Positions 7,718-16,865 are shown, counted from the first letter of the stretch. The stretch is 64,000 nt of DNA from Lutibacter maritimus (GCF_900116115.1 NZ_FOZP01000008.1:7501-71500), one strand, 5' to 3'. Notes: generated from the letters alone by a model not told the origin. A program made the numbers and translations.

Positions 7718-8935
7718 ATGGATTATAATAGCACCCTAAATTGGATGTTTTCACAATTGCCAATGTTTCAAAGGCAAGGAAAAACAGCTTTTAAAAAAGA
7801 TTTAACCAACAGTATTGCACTCTCTAAGCATTTAAATTTTCCTGAAGCAAGATTTAAAACCATTCATGTTGCTGGCACCAATGGAAAAGGTTCAACAAGT
7901 CATATGTTAGCATCTGTTTTACAAGAAGCTGGTTATAAAGTTGGGCTGTATACTTCACCTCATTTAAAAGACTTTAGGGAGCGTATAAAAATAAATGGAG
8001 AAGTTATCCGAAAAATAGATGTTATTAATTTCATTAAGAAGAATAGGCTGTTCTTTGAAATGAATAGTTTGTCTTTTTTTGAAATGACAGTTGGTTTGGC
8101 GTTTGAATATTTTGCGAAACAAAAAGTAGATATTGCTATTATTGAAGTTGGTTTAGGTGGAAGATTAGATTCTACTAACATAATTACACCCGAAGTTTCT
8201 GTAATTACAAATATTGGATTAGATCATACACAGTTTTTAGGCGAAACACTACCTGAAATTGCTTTTGAAAAAGCTGGAATTATAAAAAATGAAGTTCCAG
8301 TTGTTATTGGAGAATTTCAAAATGAAATTTTTCATGTTTTTGAAGAAAAAGCGAAACAATGTAAATCAAAGTTATATTTAGCTTCAAAAAATATTAAAGA
8401 AATCTACCAATCCGATTTAAAAGGAATATATCAACAGCACAATATAAAAACTGTTATTCAAACAATTGAAGTGTTAAATTCTAAAGGATATATTATTTCA
8501 AATAATAATTTGAAAAATGGTTTAAACAATGTTGTAAAACATACAGGTTTACTTGGAAGATGGCAACAAATTAGTGAAAATCCTAAAGCAATTTGCGATA
8601 CAGGTCATAATAAAGAAGGATTATTATATGTTTTAAATCAGTTAAAAGGGGAAAAATACGATAAATTACATTTTGTTTTTGGCGTTGTTAATGATAAAGA
8701 GTTATCAACTATTTTACCTTTATTTCCAAAAGATGCAGTTTATTATTTTTGTAAACCAGAAATTCCTAGAGGTTTAGATGCAAAAGAATTACAACAAAAG
8801 TGTGCTGCGTTTAATTTAGTAGGTAATGTTTATTTATCAGTTAGTGAGGCTTATAAAAACGCAAAATTAGCCACCAATAAAAACGATTTGGTTTTTATTG
8901 GTGGTAGTACTTTTGTAGTTGCTGAAGTTGTTTAA
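7718..8935 (+). CDS. folC: Bifunctional folylpolyglutamate / dihydrofolate synthase
   Basis: Adds glutamate to dihydropteroate and/or folates (Mur-ligase fold, ATP-dependent); 405 residues. Seen: P-loop GTNGKGSTSHML, the conserved GLYTSPHLKDFRERI, EVGLGGRLDSTN, and ICDTGHNKEGL at the start of the C-terminal domain. It lies 6 bases after the tonB-like gene, so it probably shares its transcript although the functions are unrelated. It ends 15 bases from the convergent yceI-like gene. Confidence 0.93.
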   Translation: MDYNSTLNWMFSQLPMFQRQGKTAFKKDLTNSIALSKHLNFPEARFKTIHVAGTNGKGSTSHMLASVLQEAGYKVGLYTSPHLKDFRERIKINGEVIRKIDVINFIKKNRLFFEMNSLSFFEMTVGLAFEYFAKQKVDIAIIEVGLGGRLDSTNIITPEVSVITNIGLDHTQFLGETLPEIAFEKAGIIKNEVPVVIGEFQNEIFHVFEEKAKQCKSKLYLASKNIKEIYQSDLKGIYQQHNIKTVIQTIEVLNSKGYIISNNNLKNGLNNVVKHTGLLGRWQQISENPKAICDTGHNKEGLLYVLNQLKGEKYDKLHFVFGVVNDKELSTILPLFPKDAVYYFCKPEIPRGLDAKELQQKCAAFNLVGNVYLSVSEAYKNAKLATNKNDLVFIGGSTFVVAEVV

Positions 8936-8950
8936 AAAGTTAAATTAGTG

Positions 8951-9556
8951 CTACTTTAAATAAGTTGCAACTTCAATTTTAACTTCACTCCAAGTTTTAG
9001 AAATGCCATCTTCACCAGTATGAAGTTCAGCACAAACTGTATTTAACGCTGTAATAGCTGCTTGCGCTTTCCAATTGTCTAAATCCATAACAGCTTCAAT
9101 TGTGACCATTTGTCCGTCAACAACATAAGTTATAGGTAGTGTTTGTGTAATTCCATTCATTGTTATATCAACAGAGCCAGAATTTTCATTTTGCATATGA
9201 ATTTCTCCTAAAATATTAGTGGTATTTTCCATAGTGCCAAAAAAGAATTTTTTTAGCTTACCATCTCTAATTGTGTCATTAGTATGTAAACTATTAACAG
9301 GAATTTTAAATTTTAAATTATTTAAAGTTTCTATTGCTGTATTTCCAGTTTTTAAACTATCAATTTCAACTTCGGTAAATTCACCCTTAACAGGAACTTT
9401 ACTAGTTGTTTTATAAGCGATCCATTTTATTGATGTAGTTTTTGAATCAATTGTAAATGTTTTAGCTTTATTTTCAATTTCTTTTTTAGGTGTTTCTTTG
9501 CAAGAAAAGAAAATAACTAAAATTAAAAAACTTAATGTAATTACTTTTTTTATCAT
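8951..9556 (-). CDS. YceI-family lipoprotein
   Basis: 201-residue lipocalin-like YceI-domain protein, probably binding a hydrophobic or isoprenoid ligand. Seen: a lipoprotein signal with lipobox ending at Cys19 (IFFSC), then the family segments SIKWIAYKTTSKVPVKG and a central KKFFFGTMEN strand region. The start overlaps the last 4 bases of the ACBP gene (ATGA), so it is translationally coupled and the last gene of the operon running down from rsfS. The exact ligand is unknown. Confidence 0.85.
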   Translation of the reverse strand: MIKKVITLSFLILVIFFSCKETPKKEIENKAKTFTIDSKTTSIKWIAYKTTSKVPVKGEFTEVEIDSLKTGNTAIETLNNLKFKIPVNSLHTNDTIRDGKLKKFFFGTMENTTNILGEIHMQNENSGSVDITMNGITQTLPITYVVDGQMVTIEAVMDLDNWKAQAAITALNTVCAELHTGEDGISKTWSEVKIEVATYLK

Positions 9557-9816
9557 GATTTTAAATATTTATTTACGAGTTCTATATATTTTTGTTTTGC
9601 TTCTTTTTCAGATAGATGATTTAGCTGAAACCAAGCATTTAGTTTAAAAGCATTTCTTAGCTCCACATCTCCTGATGGTTCTTCATAATTGTTTCCTTTT
9701 GTTGCTTGTTTATAGTAAGCATAAAATTGAAGCATTATATCTGGAGGGAGTTTAATTTTTGTTGAAGATGCAACCTCATAGGCTTCTTCAAACTGGATAT
9801 CTAACGCTGTTTTCAT
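9553..9816 (-). CDS. Acyl-CoA-binding protein (ACBP)
   Basis: Small four-helix protein that binds long-chain acyl-CoA; 87 residues, the size of the eukaryotic single-domain protein. Seen: the signature YYKQATKGN with the tyrosine and lysine used for CoA binding, then the AWFQL region and the helix-4 tyrosine (KQKYIELV). It sits in a phospholipid context just after psd and cdsA, so it may hold acyl-CoA for lipid synthesis. Role inferred. Confidence 0.9.
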   Translation of the reverse strand: MKTALDIQFEEAYEVASSTKIKLPPDIMLQFYAYYKQATKGNNYEEPSGDVELRNAFKLNAWFQLNHLSEKEAKQKYIELVNKYLKS

Positions 9817-9833
9817 GAATTAAAGAATTTAAT

Positions 9834-10484
9834 TTACAGCATAGCAATAATTTGCTCACCTCCCTTAACCTTGTCATTTAAATTCACTTTAATAGCTGCG
9901 GTTAAAGGTAAAAATAAATCTACTCTAGATCCAAATTTGATAAAACCAGCATCAGTTCCTTGAATAACATTCATTTTTGGTTGAGCGTAATTTACAATTC
10001 TTTTTGCCAAAGCACCTGCTATTTGTCTGTATAAAATTTCTCCTATTACTTTATTTTCTATTACAACCGTTGTTCTTTCATTTTCTTCAGAAGCTTTTGG
10101 GTGCCATGCTACTAAGTATTTTCCTGGGTGATATTTACTATATTTTATTTCTCCACTAATTGGGTATCTAGTAACATGAACATTTAAAGGAGACATAAAT
10201 ATGGAAACTTGTATGCGATTTTCATTAAAATATTCTTTTTCAAAAACTTCTTCAATTACAACAACTTTTCCATCAACTGGGGCAATTATTGCGTTATCAC
10301 TTAGTTGAGTGTTTCTTTTTGGGTTTCTAAAAAATTGTAAGATAGTTATATAAAATATTAATAAGCAAACAGCTAAAAGTTTATTTAACCAATTTATTAC
10401 AACAAAACTATCTATTAAAATTATGCCTAAACCAACAGTAAAAGTTGCTATTAAAATTATTTTATAACCTTCTTTATGAAACAT
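9834..10484 (-). CDS. psd: Phosphatidylserine decarboxylase (proenzyme, short type)
   Basis: Makes phosphatidylethanolamine from phosphatidylserine at the inner membrane; 216 residues. Seen: two N-terminal hydrophobic segments, APVDGKVVVIEE, SIFMSPLNVHVTR, and the self-cleavage motif FGSRVDLFLP, where Gly185-Ser186 would be cut to form the pyruvoyl group. It starts 2 bases after cdsA, which makes its upstream precursor CDP-diacylglycerol. A phosphatidylserine synthase is not in the window. Confidence 0.93.
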   Translation of the reverse strand: MFHKEGYKIILIATFTVGLGIILIDSFVVINWLNKLLAVCLLIFYITILQFFRNPKRNTQLSDNAIIAPVDGKVVVIEEVFEKEYFNENRIQVSIFMSPLNVHVTRYPISGEIKYSKYHPGKYLVAWHPKASEENERTTVVIENKVIGEILYRQIAGALAKRIVNYAQPKMNVIQGTDAGFIKFGSRVDLFLPLTAAIKVNLNDKVKGGEQIIAML

Positions 10485-10486
10485 AT

Positions 10487-11302
10487 TTATTGTATAATTT
10501 GTAAGTAAATAAATATAAATGGCGCAGCAAATATAACGCTATCAAATCTGTCTAAAAAGCCTCCGTGACCTGGAATAAAGTTGCTACTGTCTTTAACTCC
10601 AGCTTGTCTTTTAAACATTGATTCTATTAAATCACCTAATACACCAAATATACTAACAATTCCTGCAATTACAACCCATTGGGTTATTGAATGTGTTGTA
10701 AATTGATTTGCAATAACAAAACTGGCAAGAAAGGTTGCAACCATTCCGCCTATAAATCCTTCAATGGTTTTGTTGGGCGAAATACGTTCTAAAAGCTTAT
10801 GTTTTCCAAAATTTTTACCTACTAAAAAAGCAAAAGTATCGTTGGTCCAAATTAAAATAAAAACACCTAAAATAGTAGAGTTTACATAATTAAAAGTAGC
10901 GTTTAAAAACGGGATCTGTACAATTAAAGTAAAAGGTACTACTATGTATATAATGGTTAAAAATATTTTACCTAAATGACTTATAACTTCTTCTTTTTTA
11001 GCAAATAAAATGGAAGCAAAAGACATAAATATGGTTAAAAATAAAGCAACACCTACATATTCAAAAATCATTATTGAAGGTAAATCTTCAACATTTAAAA
11101 TGTTTCCAAATATAAAAACTAAAATACCAATGATATATGGGAAAATACTTTTTAAGCCAATCATTTTTTTGAATTCATATAAGCAGAAAATCATTAAAAC
11201 AAAAAATAAGCTAATAAAAGATATTTTACTAAAAAGGATACAAAATATTAAAACACTTACAAAAATAATTCCTGAGAGTGCACGTTTAAAAAGTTTTCTC
11301 AT
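10487..11302 (-). CDS. cdsA: Phosphatidate cytidylyltransferase
   Basis: Integral membrane enzyme that makes CDP-diacylglycerol from phosphatidate and CTP; 271 residues with about 7-8 hydrophobic segments. Seen: the complete C-terminal family signature in the stretch SMFKRQAGVKDSSNFIPGHG followed by GFLDRFDS, including Lys-Asp and HGG...DRxD. Tightly packed between the LUD gene (3 bases) and psd (2 bases). Confidence 0.95.
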   Translation of the reverse strand: MRKLFKRALSGIIFVSVLIFCILFSKISFISLFFVLMIFCLYEFKKMIGLKSIFPYIIGILVFIFGNILNVEDLPSIMIFEYVGVALFLTIFMSFASILFAKKEEVISHLGKIFLTIIYIVVPFTLIVQIPFLNATFNYVNSTILGVFILIWTNDTFAFLVGKNFGKHKLLERISPNKTIEGFIGGMVATFLASFVIANQFTTHSITQWVVIAGIVSIFGVLGDLIESMFKRQAGVKDSSNFIPGHGGFLDRFDSVIFAAPFIFIYLQIIQ

Positions 11303-11305
11303 AAG

Positions 11306-11893
11306 TTATAAATCTTCAAACAGCAATAAATATAAGTTTTTTGCATTGGAACTGCCATAACTCATAAAATCAGTTTCTTCAAAATTTGGATTATAATTTT
11401 TTATTGCACTTATATTACTTGGAATGTTTCCTTGGTAACGTGTTTTTATTCCTGTTAAACTTTCTCCTTTAGTTTTAACTAATTGACTTGTTGTAGCGTA
11501 CACTATAAAATTTTCAGAAAGATCAGCTATTTTAAATTCTTTTAATTGATTTGAAGAGAATAATATACTTCCATTTTCTGCTATTAAATGCTCACAGGAT
11601 GTAAAAAGAGGAAAATCATTACTCAATTTTTCAACTGTTTTTACATTTACAGTTTTTATAAGTTTCATTAAATCAGTATCATTACAAATAATAGATTCCC
11701 AAGAGTTTTCTTGAATAATATTTGCTAAGTGTTGCGTAACTTCTTGTAGGGAAGTGCAATACAAAAATTTACCATTATTTTTGATAAAATTTTGGACAAA
11801 TATTTGATCTAACGATAAATTTTGAACATCTAAAGACTCATCTTCAGGTTCAGGTTGCTTTGGGGCATTAAATAATTTTTTGAAAAAACTCAT
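11306..11893 (-). CDS. LUD-domain protein (LutC/YkgG-like)
   Basis: 195-residue member of the LUD superfamily, which includes the lactate-utilisation proteins LutB and LutC. Seen: a short charged N-terminus, then the Rossmann-like LUD core with HLIAENGSILFSS, ENFIVYATTSQLV and GESLTGI. It lies alone between ftsH and cdsA, without lutA or lutB, so lactate use is not supported. This position is, as far as I recall, conserved in Flavobacteria. Function unknown. Confidence 0.75.
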   Translation of the reverse strand: MSFFKKLFNAPKQPEPEDESLDVQNLSLDQIFVQNFIKNNGKFLYCTSLQEVTQHLANIIQENSWESIICNDTDLMKLIKTVNVKTVEKLSNDFPLFTSCEHLIAENGSILFSSNQLKEFKIADLSENFIVYATTSQLVKTKGESLTGIKTRYQGNIPSNISAIKNYNPNFEETDFMSYGSSNAKNLYLLLFEDL

Positions 11894-11936
11894 TATTTAT
11901 TTTGAATAATTTCAAAATTATAAAAAACTTATCAAT

Positions 11937-13901
11937 TTATTCAACAGTTTCTGATGAATTTTCAGTTTTAGATGAATCTTCTGAATGAAAAACTTCTTTT
12001 TCAAAAGGTCTTTTTCCAAAAATTACTTCTAAATCGTTTTTAAATATTACTTCTTTCTCTAATAAAAGTTCTGCTAGTGTTATTAATTTATCTTTATTAT
12101 CACTTAAAATTTTAATAGCTCTTTGGTATTGAACTTCAATAAGCTCAGAAATTTCCTTATCAATTACTTGTGCAGTTTCTTCACTGTATGGCTTTGTGAA
12201 GCTGTATTCAGATTGCCCTGATGAATCATAATAAGTGATATTTCCAATTTTATCATTTAATCCATAAACCGTAACCATTGCTCTAGCTTGACGTGTAATT
12301 TTTTCAAGATCATTTAAAGCACCTGTTGAAATTTTATCAAACATTAATTTTTCAGCTGCTCTTCCTGCTAAAGTAGCACACATTTCGTCTAGCATCTGTT
12401 CTGCTAACACAATTTGACGTTCTTCTGGTAAATACCAAGCGGCTCCTAATGATTGTCCACGTGGAACTATAGTAACTTTTACCAATGGAGCTGCGTGTTC
12501 TAACATCCAACTTGCTGTTGCGTGTCCAGCTTCATGAAAAGCAATAGTTTTCTTTTCTCTTGGTGATATAATTTTATTCTTTTTTTCTAAACCTCCTACA
12601 ATTCTATCAACTGCATCTAAAAAATCTTGATGATGCACGGCTTTTTTACCTTTTCTGGCTGCAATTAAAGCGGCTTCATTACACAAGTTAGCAATATCAG
12701 CTCCTGAAAAACCTGGAGTTTGTTGTGATAAAAATTCAATATCTGCATCTTTATCCAGCTTTATTGGTTTTAAATGAACTTTAAAAATTTCGGCGCGTTC
12801 TTTTAAATCTGGTAAATCAACATATATTTGACGGTCAAACCTTCCTGCTCTCATTAAGGCTTTATCTAAAACGTCAGCACGGTTTGTAGCTGCAATTACA
12901 ATTACATTGGTGTCTGTTCCAAAACCATCCATTTCAGTTAATAATTGGTTTAATGTGTTTTCGCGTTCATCATTTCCGCCAGTCATATTATTTTTACCTC
13001 TTGCGCGTCCAATAGCATCAATTTCATCAATAAATATAATTGAAGGAGATTTTTGTTGTGCTTGTTTAAATAAATCACGTACTCTTGAAGCACCAACGCC
13101 AACAAACATTTCAACAAAATCTGAACCAGATAAAGAGAAAAACGGAACACCAGCTTCACCAGCAACTGCTTTAGCTAATAATGTTTTTCCTGTTCCAGGA
13201 GGTCCAACAAGTAATGCTCCTTTAGGAATTTTACCTCCTAATGATGTATATTTATCTGGGCTTTTTAAAAAGTCTACAATTTCTTGTACTTCTTCTTTTG
13301 CGCCTTCTAAACCTGCAACGTCTTTAAATGATGTTTTTACTTTTTGATTTTCATCAAATAATTTTGCTTTAGATTTTCCAATGCTAAATATTTGTCCACC
13401 TCCACCAGAGCCTCCGCCAGACATTCTTCTCATAAAATATATCCACAAACCAATTAAAAATATAAAAGGTAAGTACATAAATATTTGTTCTAAAAAGTTT
13501 GTTTGCTCTTCATTTTTAAGGTCAAAATCTAAAGAATTTTCTTGTTTTGTAAGTTTTAATTGATCTTCAAAATTTTTCAAATCACCAAAATTATAGTAAT
13601 ACATTGGCGAGTTACTTGCGTAAATTGAACTTACATTTTTTTTATGTTTTTCTTTATCTAAAGCATCTTTTTTAATAAAAATATTTGCAATATCTTTATT
13701 TACAATTACAATTTTTTCTATATCATTATCTTCCAAAATAGTTTCAAACTCATTTTGAGATAAATTTTTTGATGACATGCTGTCGCTACTAAATAGCTGA
13801 TAGCCAATTATTAGTGCAAAAATAATTCCATATATCCAATAAAAATTGAATTTAGGAGGTTTAATTTTGGTATTTGAAGTATTCTTGTTTTCCTGACTCA
13901 T
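11937..13901 (-). CDS. ftsH: ATP-dependent zinc metalloprotease FtsH
   Basis: Membrane AAA+ protease for quality control, 654 residues. Seen: two membrane segments (about 20-37 and 139-157) flanking a periplasmic domain, a Gly/Ser-rich linker, Walker A GPPGTGKT (233-240), Walker B IIFIDEIDAIG, the second region of homology NRADVLDKAL...GRFDR, and the zinc motif HEAGH with downstream LAGRAAE. The C-terminus is Ser/Glu/Thr rich. It follows rsfS by 37 bases. Confidence 0.98.
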   Translation of the reverse strand: MSQENKNTSNTKIKPPKFNFYWIYGIIFALIIGYQLFSSDSMSSKNLSQNEFETILEDNDIEKIVIVNKDIANIFIKKDALDKEKHKKNVSSIYASNSPMYYYNFGDLKNFEDQLKLTKQENSLDFDLKNEEQTNFLEQIFMYLPFIFLIGLWIYFMRRMSGGGSGGGGQIFSIGKSKAKLFDENQKVKTSFKDVAGLEGAKEEVQEIVDFLKSPDKYTSLGGKIPKGALLVGPPGTGKTLLAKAVAGEAGVPFFSLSGSDFVEMFVGVGASRVRDLFKQAQQKSPSIIFIDEIDAIGRARGKNNMTGGNDERENTLNQLLTEMDGFGTDTNVIVIAATNRADVLDKALMRAGRFDRQIYVDLPDLKERAEIFKVHLKPIKLDKDADIEFLSQQTPGFSGADIANLCNEAALIAARKGKKAVHHQDFLDAVDRIVGGLEKKNKIISPREKKTIAFHEAGHATASWMLEHAAPLVKVTIVPRGQSLGAAWYLPEERQIVLAEQMLDEMCATLAGRAAEKLMFDKISTGALNDLEKITRQARAMVTVYGLNDKIGNITYYDSSGQSEYSFTKPYSEETAQVIDKEISELIEVQYQRAIKILSDNKDKLITLAELLLEKEVIFKNDLEVIFGKRPFEKEVFHSEDSSKTENSSETVE

Positions 13902-13938
13902 TTAGTTTTTTTTAAAGTTTTTTAAACTTATAATTTTA

Positions 13939-14301
13939 TTAAGCAATTTGTGTGATTTTAGCATCGCCCCATAAACTCTCAATATCATAATATTCACGAA
14001 TTCTTTTTTGAAAAACGTGTACTACAATATTAACATAATCTATTAAAATCCACTCAGCTAATCCTTCGCCTTCAACATGCCAAGGTTTTTCTTTAACCAA
14101 TTTACCTACTTGTTTTTGGATACTTCCTGAAATTGCATTTACGTGTGTATTTGAAGTTCCAGAACAGATTATAAAATAATCACAAACAGTATTTTCAATT
14201 TCTCTCAAATCTAAAATTTGAATATCAACTCCTTTTAATTCATCAATAGCCTTTAAAATTACTGCTATTTGATCGTCTGCGCTTATATTTTTTTTACTCA
14301 T
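13939..14301 (-). CDS. rsfS: Ribosome silencing factor
   Basis: RsfS/Iojap protein that binds uL14 on the large subunit and blocks subunit joining when nutrients are low; 120 residues from ATG 14301. Seen: DLREIENTVCDYFIICSGTSN, PWHVEGEGLAEWILIDY and VVHVFQKRIREYYDIE. A longer frame from 14325 is rejected because the -7 box at 14323-14330 overlaps it. First gene of the operon with ftsH. Confidence 0.94.
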   Translation of the reverse strand: MSKKNISADDQIAVILKAIDELKGVDIQILDLREIENTVCDYFIICSGTSNTHVNAISGSIQKQVGKLVKEKPWHVEGEGLAEWILIDYVNIVVHVFQKRIREYYDIESLWGDAKITQIA

Positions 14302-14322
14302 TAATTTTATTTTAGTTTGCTG

Positions 14323-14330
14323 CAAAGTTA
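14323..14330 (-). promoter_or_regulatory. -7 box (TAACTTTG) for the rsfS-ftsH-cdsA operon
   Basis: A perfect TAnnTTTG on the minus strand, 21 bases upstream of the rsfS ATG at 14301. It fixes that start and leaves a short leader of about 15 bases. Confidence 0.6.
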
Positions 14331-14360
14331 TTATTTTTTTATAATAAAATATGTTTTAAG

Positions 14361-14368
14361 TAACTTTG
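14361..14368 (+). promoter_or_regulatory. -7 box (TAACTTTG) for birA
   Basis: A perfect TAnnTTTG 20 bases upstream of the birA ATG, in the same 87-base divergent spacer as the rsfS box. The two -7 boxes are identical octamers on opposite strands. Confidence 0.6.
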
Positions 14369-14388
14369 GTGAAATTACAATTATTTAA

Positions 14389-15126
14389 ATGAATATTATC
14401 AAACTTAATGCCATTGATTCTACTAATTCTTACATAAAGGAGAATGCAGTTAAAAACAATTTTGAAAGCTTTACTGTTGTTTTAGCCGAAAAGCAAACTA
14501 GTGGAAGAGGTCAGTTAGGTACTGTTTGGGAGTCTGAACAAGGTAAAAACCTGACATTTAGTATTTTAATTAAGTTTTTAGATTTTAAAATAACGCAGCA
14601 ATTTTACTTAAGTATGGCTGTTTCATTGGCTGTTTTGGTTGTTTTAAAAAAGCAGTTTGAGGCTACTTTTTACATTAAATGGCCTAACGACATTTTGGCA
14701 GATAAAGATAAAGTTGCGGGTATTTTAATTGAAAATAGCATTGTTGGAAATTTTATAAAAAATTCAGTTATAGGTATCGGATTAAACGTGAACCAAACAA
14801 ATTTTTCAAAAGAAATTGAACATGTGACATCATTAAAAAACATTTCATCTGTTGAAATTGATAAAGAAAAATTATTAATAGATGTTGTAAATTCTATTGA
14901 ATATTTTGTTGAATTTATTTATAGGAAAGAGTTTTTAAAATTGAAAGAGATGTATATGAATACACTTTACAAATATAAAATTCCAGCTATGTTTGTTGAT
15001 AAAAATAATACAGTTTTTATGGGGAAAATTGTTAATATTTCTGTTGAAGGTCAGTTAGTTATAGAGTTAGAAAATGAAAAAACTCGCAAATTTAACTTGA
15101 AAGAAATTAAATTTGCGAGTCGTTAA
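14389..15126 (+). CDS. birA: Biotin-[acetyl-CoA-carboxylase] ligase, single-domain
   Basis: Activates biotin to biotinyl-AMP and attaches it to a lysine of biotin carboxyl carrier protein; 245 residues. Seen: DSTNSYIKE, the biotin/AMP loop SGRGQLGTVWESE, KNLTFSI, IKWPNDI, and KVAGILIE. There is no N-terminal DNA-binding domain, so it is an enzyme and not the BirA repressor. Convergent with the SRPBCC gene. Confidence 0.93.
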   Translation: MNIIKLNAIDSTNSYIKENAVKNNFESFTVVLAEKQTSGRGQLGTVWESEQGKNLTFSILIKFLDFKITQQFYLSMAVSLAVLVVLKKQFEATFYIKWPNDILADKDKVAGILIENSIVGNFIKNSVIGIGLNVNQTNFSKEIEHVTSLKNISSVEIDKEKLLIDVVNSIEYFVEFIYRKEFLKLKEMYMNTLYKYKIPAMFVDKNNTVFMGKIVNISVEGQLVIELENEKTRKFNLKEIKFASR

Positions 15127-15141
15127 AAAAGTTATTATTTA

Positions 15142-15531
15142 TTAAAGTTTACTTGCGTTTTCTGTAAGCGTATCAATAAACTTTTGCAACGGACTTTTTA
15201 CCATCATTGCCATCATTGGGTTAAAATCACCATTAAACAAAAGTTGAGTTTCACAGCTAGTTTCAGTAACTTGGCTTATTAAAGCTGTTAGTGAAAAGTT
15301 TAATTTACTACTTGCAGCTCCTAAAACAATTTTATCAAATTCTTGTTTTTCTTTAATTACCAATCTTATTTCGGGCATTCCTTTTAAACTAAAAATAAAC
15401 GATTCGCCATCAACTTCAAATTTATCTGTGTTTTCTGGCATTAGCTGTTTAAAATTACTTAGGTCTGTTAAAAATTCAAAAAAATCCTTTTGAGATTTAT
15501 TTATTACTGTTTTTTTAGTTTCTAAATTCAT
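15142..15531 (-). CDS. SRPBCC-fold (START-like) protein
   Basis: 129 residues from ATG 15531; a longer frame reaching 15555 would overlap pyrE. Seen: an N-terminal KSQKDFFEFLTDLSNFKQLMP typical of START-like polyketide-cyclase proteins, alternating beta strands, and a C-terminal amphipathic helix PLQKFIDTLTENASKL. Probably a hydrophobic ligand-binding protein. It follows pyrE by 7 bases. Function unknown. Confidence 0.7.
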   Translation of the reverse strand: MNLETKKTVINKSQKDFFEFLTDLSNFKQLMPENTDKFEVDGESFIFSLKGMPEIRLVIKEKQEFDKIVLGAASSKLNFSLTALISQVTETSCETQLLFNGDFNPMMAMMVKSPLQKFIDTLTENASKL

Positions 15532-15538
15532 AATATTA

Positions 15539-16180
15539 TTATTTGTTCCAAACACTTGGGTTTTCTCTCCACTTTTTAAGTGTTTCTAATTCATTTTCTG
15601 AAATATAACTACTATCTAAAGATTGCTCTAACAAGTGATCATAATCACTTAACGTATTTAATTTAACATTTGCATTTAAAAAATTATCATTGGCAATTTG
15701 AAATCCATACGAAAAAATTGCTACCATTCCCTTTACATTTGCCCCGGCTTGTTTCAATGCTTCAACAGCATTTAAACTACTTTTTCCAGTACTAATTAAA
15801 TCTTCAACAACAACAACATTTTTATTTTTTTCCAATAAACCTTCCACCTGATTTTTTCTGCCATGAGATTTTGGCTCAGGTCTAACATAAACAAAAGGAA
15901 CATTTAAATGTTGTGCAACTAACACACCAATAGCAATGGCGCCTGTTGCTACTCCTGCAATTACATCAGGTTTTCCATATTCTTGCTCAATTAAATTTGC
16001 TAGGTTTTCTCTCAAATAATTTCTTATTTTTGGAAACGATAACGTAGTTCTATTGTCGCAATAAATTGGTGAATTCCATCCAGATGCCCAAGTAAATGGA
16101 TCATTTGGCTGTAATTTAATAGCTTTTATTTGTAATAAAAGTTCAGCAGTTTTTTTTGCAGTATCTTTGTTCTTAATCAT
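15539..16180 (-). CDS. pyrE: Orotate phosphoribosyltransferase
   Basis: Makes OMP from orotate and PRPP in pyrimidine synthesis; 213 residues. Seen: WASGWNSPIYCDNR for substrate binding, GVATGAIAIGVLVA, FVYVRPEPKSHG, and the PRPP loop VVVVEDLISTGKSS. Its ATG is separated by a single base from the divergent Nudix gene's ATG, so its promoter must lie inside that gene. Other pyr genes are not nearby. Confidence 0.95.
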   Translation of the reverse strand: MIKNKDTAKKTAELLLQIKAIKLQPNDPFTWASGWNSPIYCDNRTTLSFPKIRNYLRENLANLIEQEYGKPDVIAGVATGAIAIGVLVAQHLNVPFVYVRPEPKSHGRKNQVEGLLEKNKNVVVVEDLISTGKSSLNAVEALKQAGANVKGMVAIFSYGFQIANDNFLNANVKLNTLSDYDHLLEQSLDSSYISENELETLKKWRENPSVWNK

Positions 16181-16181
16181 A

Positions 16182-16769
16182 ATGCAAATGTATAAAGTTT
16201 TTGTGAATGACTGTCCAATAATTTTGACAGAAAATAATAATATTTCAACAAAATTTAAGAAAGTTAATTTTGATGATGTTTCTATTCCTGAAATTGTTCA
16301 ATCAATTTTTAATAATAATTTAGAGGGTATTTGCTTGTTATGTAGTAATTTAAAAAGTTGTTGGAAACAGTTTAAAAGTTATTTTAAAATTCAAAAAGCT
16401 GCAGGAGGTAAAGTTTTAAATGCAAATAATGAAGTGCTTTTTATTTATAGATTTCAGAAATGGGATTTGCCAAAAGGTAAAATGAATAAAGGCGAAAAAA
16501 AACAAGAATGTGCCATTAGAGAGGTTGAAGAAGAGTGCGGAATAGAAAATTTGAAAATTGAGAAACAACTAGAAACAACCTACCATATTTTTGAACGAAA
16601 AAATAAAACTATTTTAAAAGTCACCTATTGGTATTTAATGAAAACCTGTTTTGAAGGACAATTAATACCTCAAACTGAAGAAGATATTGAAAAAGTTGTT
16701 TTTAAAAATTTGGAAGAAACAAAAACTGCGTTAGAAAATACTTACGAAAACATAAAGTTATTATTTTAA
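16182..16769 (+). CDS. Nudix hydrolase
   Basis: 195 residues from ATG 16182 (an alternative ATG lies at 16188). Seen: an N-terminal region of about 70 residues unlike Nudix, then the domain with a complete Nudix box starting GKMNKGE and ending REVEEECGI (GX5EX7REUXEEXGU). It hydrolyses some nucleoside-diphosphate derivative; the substrate is not predictable. Head-to-head with pyrE. Confidence 0.88.
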   Translation: MQMYKVFVNDCPIILTENNNISTKFKKVNFDDVSIPEIVQSIFNNNLEGICLLCSNLKSCWKQFKSYFKIQKAAGGKVLNANNEVLFIYRFQKWDLPKGKMNKGEKKQECAIREVEEECGIENLKIEKQLETTYHIFERKNKTILKVTYWYLMKTCFEGQLIPQTEEDIEKVVFKNLEETKTALENTYENIKLLF

Positions 16770-16834
16770 TATTTTTTTATTTTTTTCTTATTTGATTGAA
16801 ACTTTATTAAATAAATCACCAAAATTAAAATCCT

Positions 16835-16842
16835 TATATTTG
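16835..16842 (+). promoter_or_regulatory. -7 box (TATATTTG) for the SulP gene
   Basis: A perfect TAnnTTTG 24 bases before the sulP ATG. No good -33 element is seen at normal spacing. Confidence 0.5.
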
Positions 16843-16865
16843 CCGCTTTTTGAAAATTACACACT

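Noticed and set aside
12907-13347. 146-residue frame opposite ftsH
   Set aside because: Lies entirely within the strongly conserved ftsH ATPase region; composition reflects the antisense of that gene.
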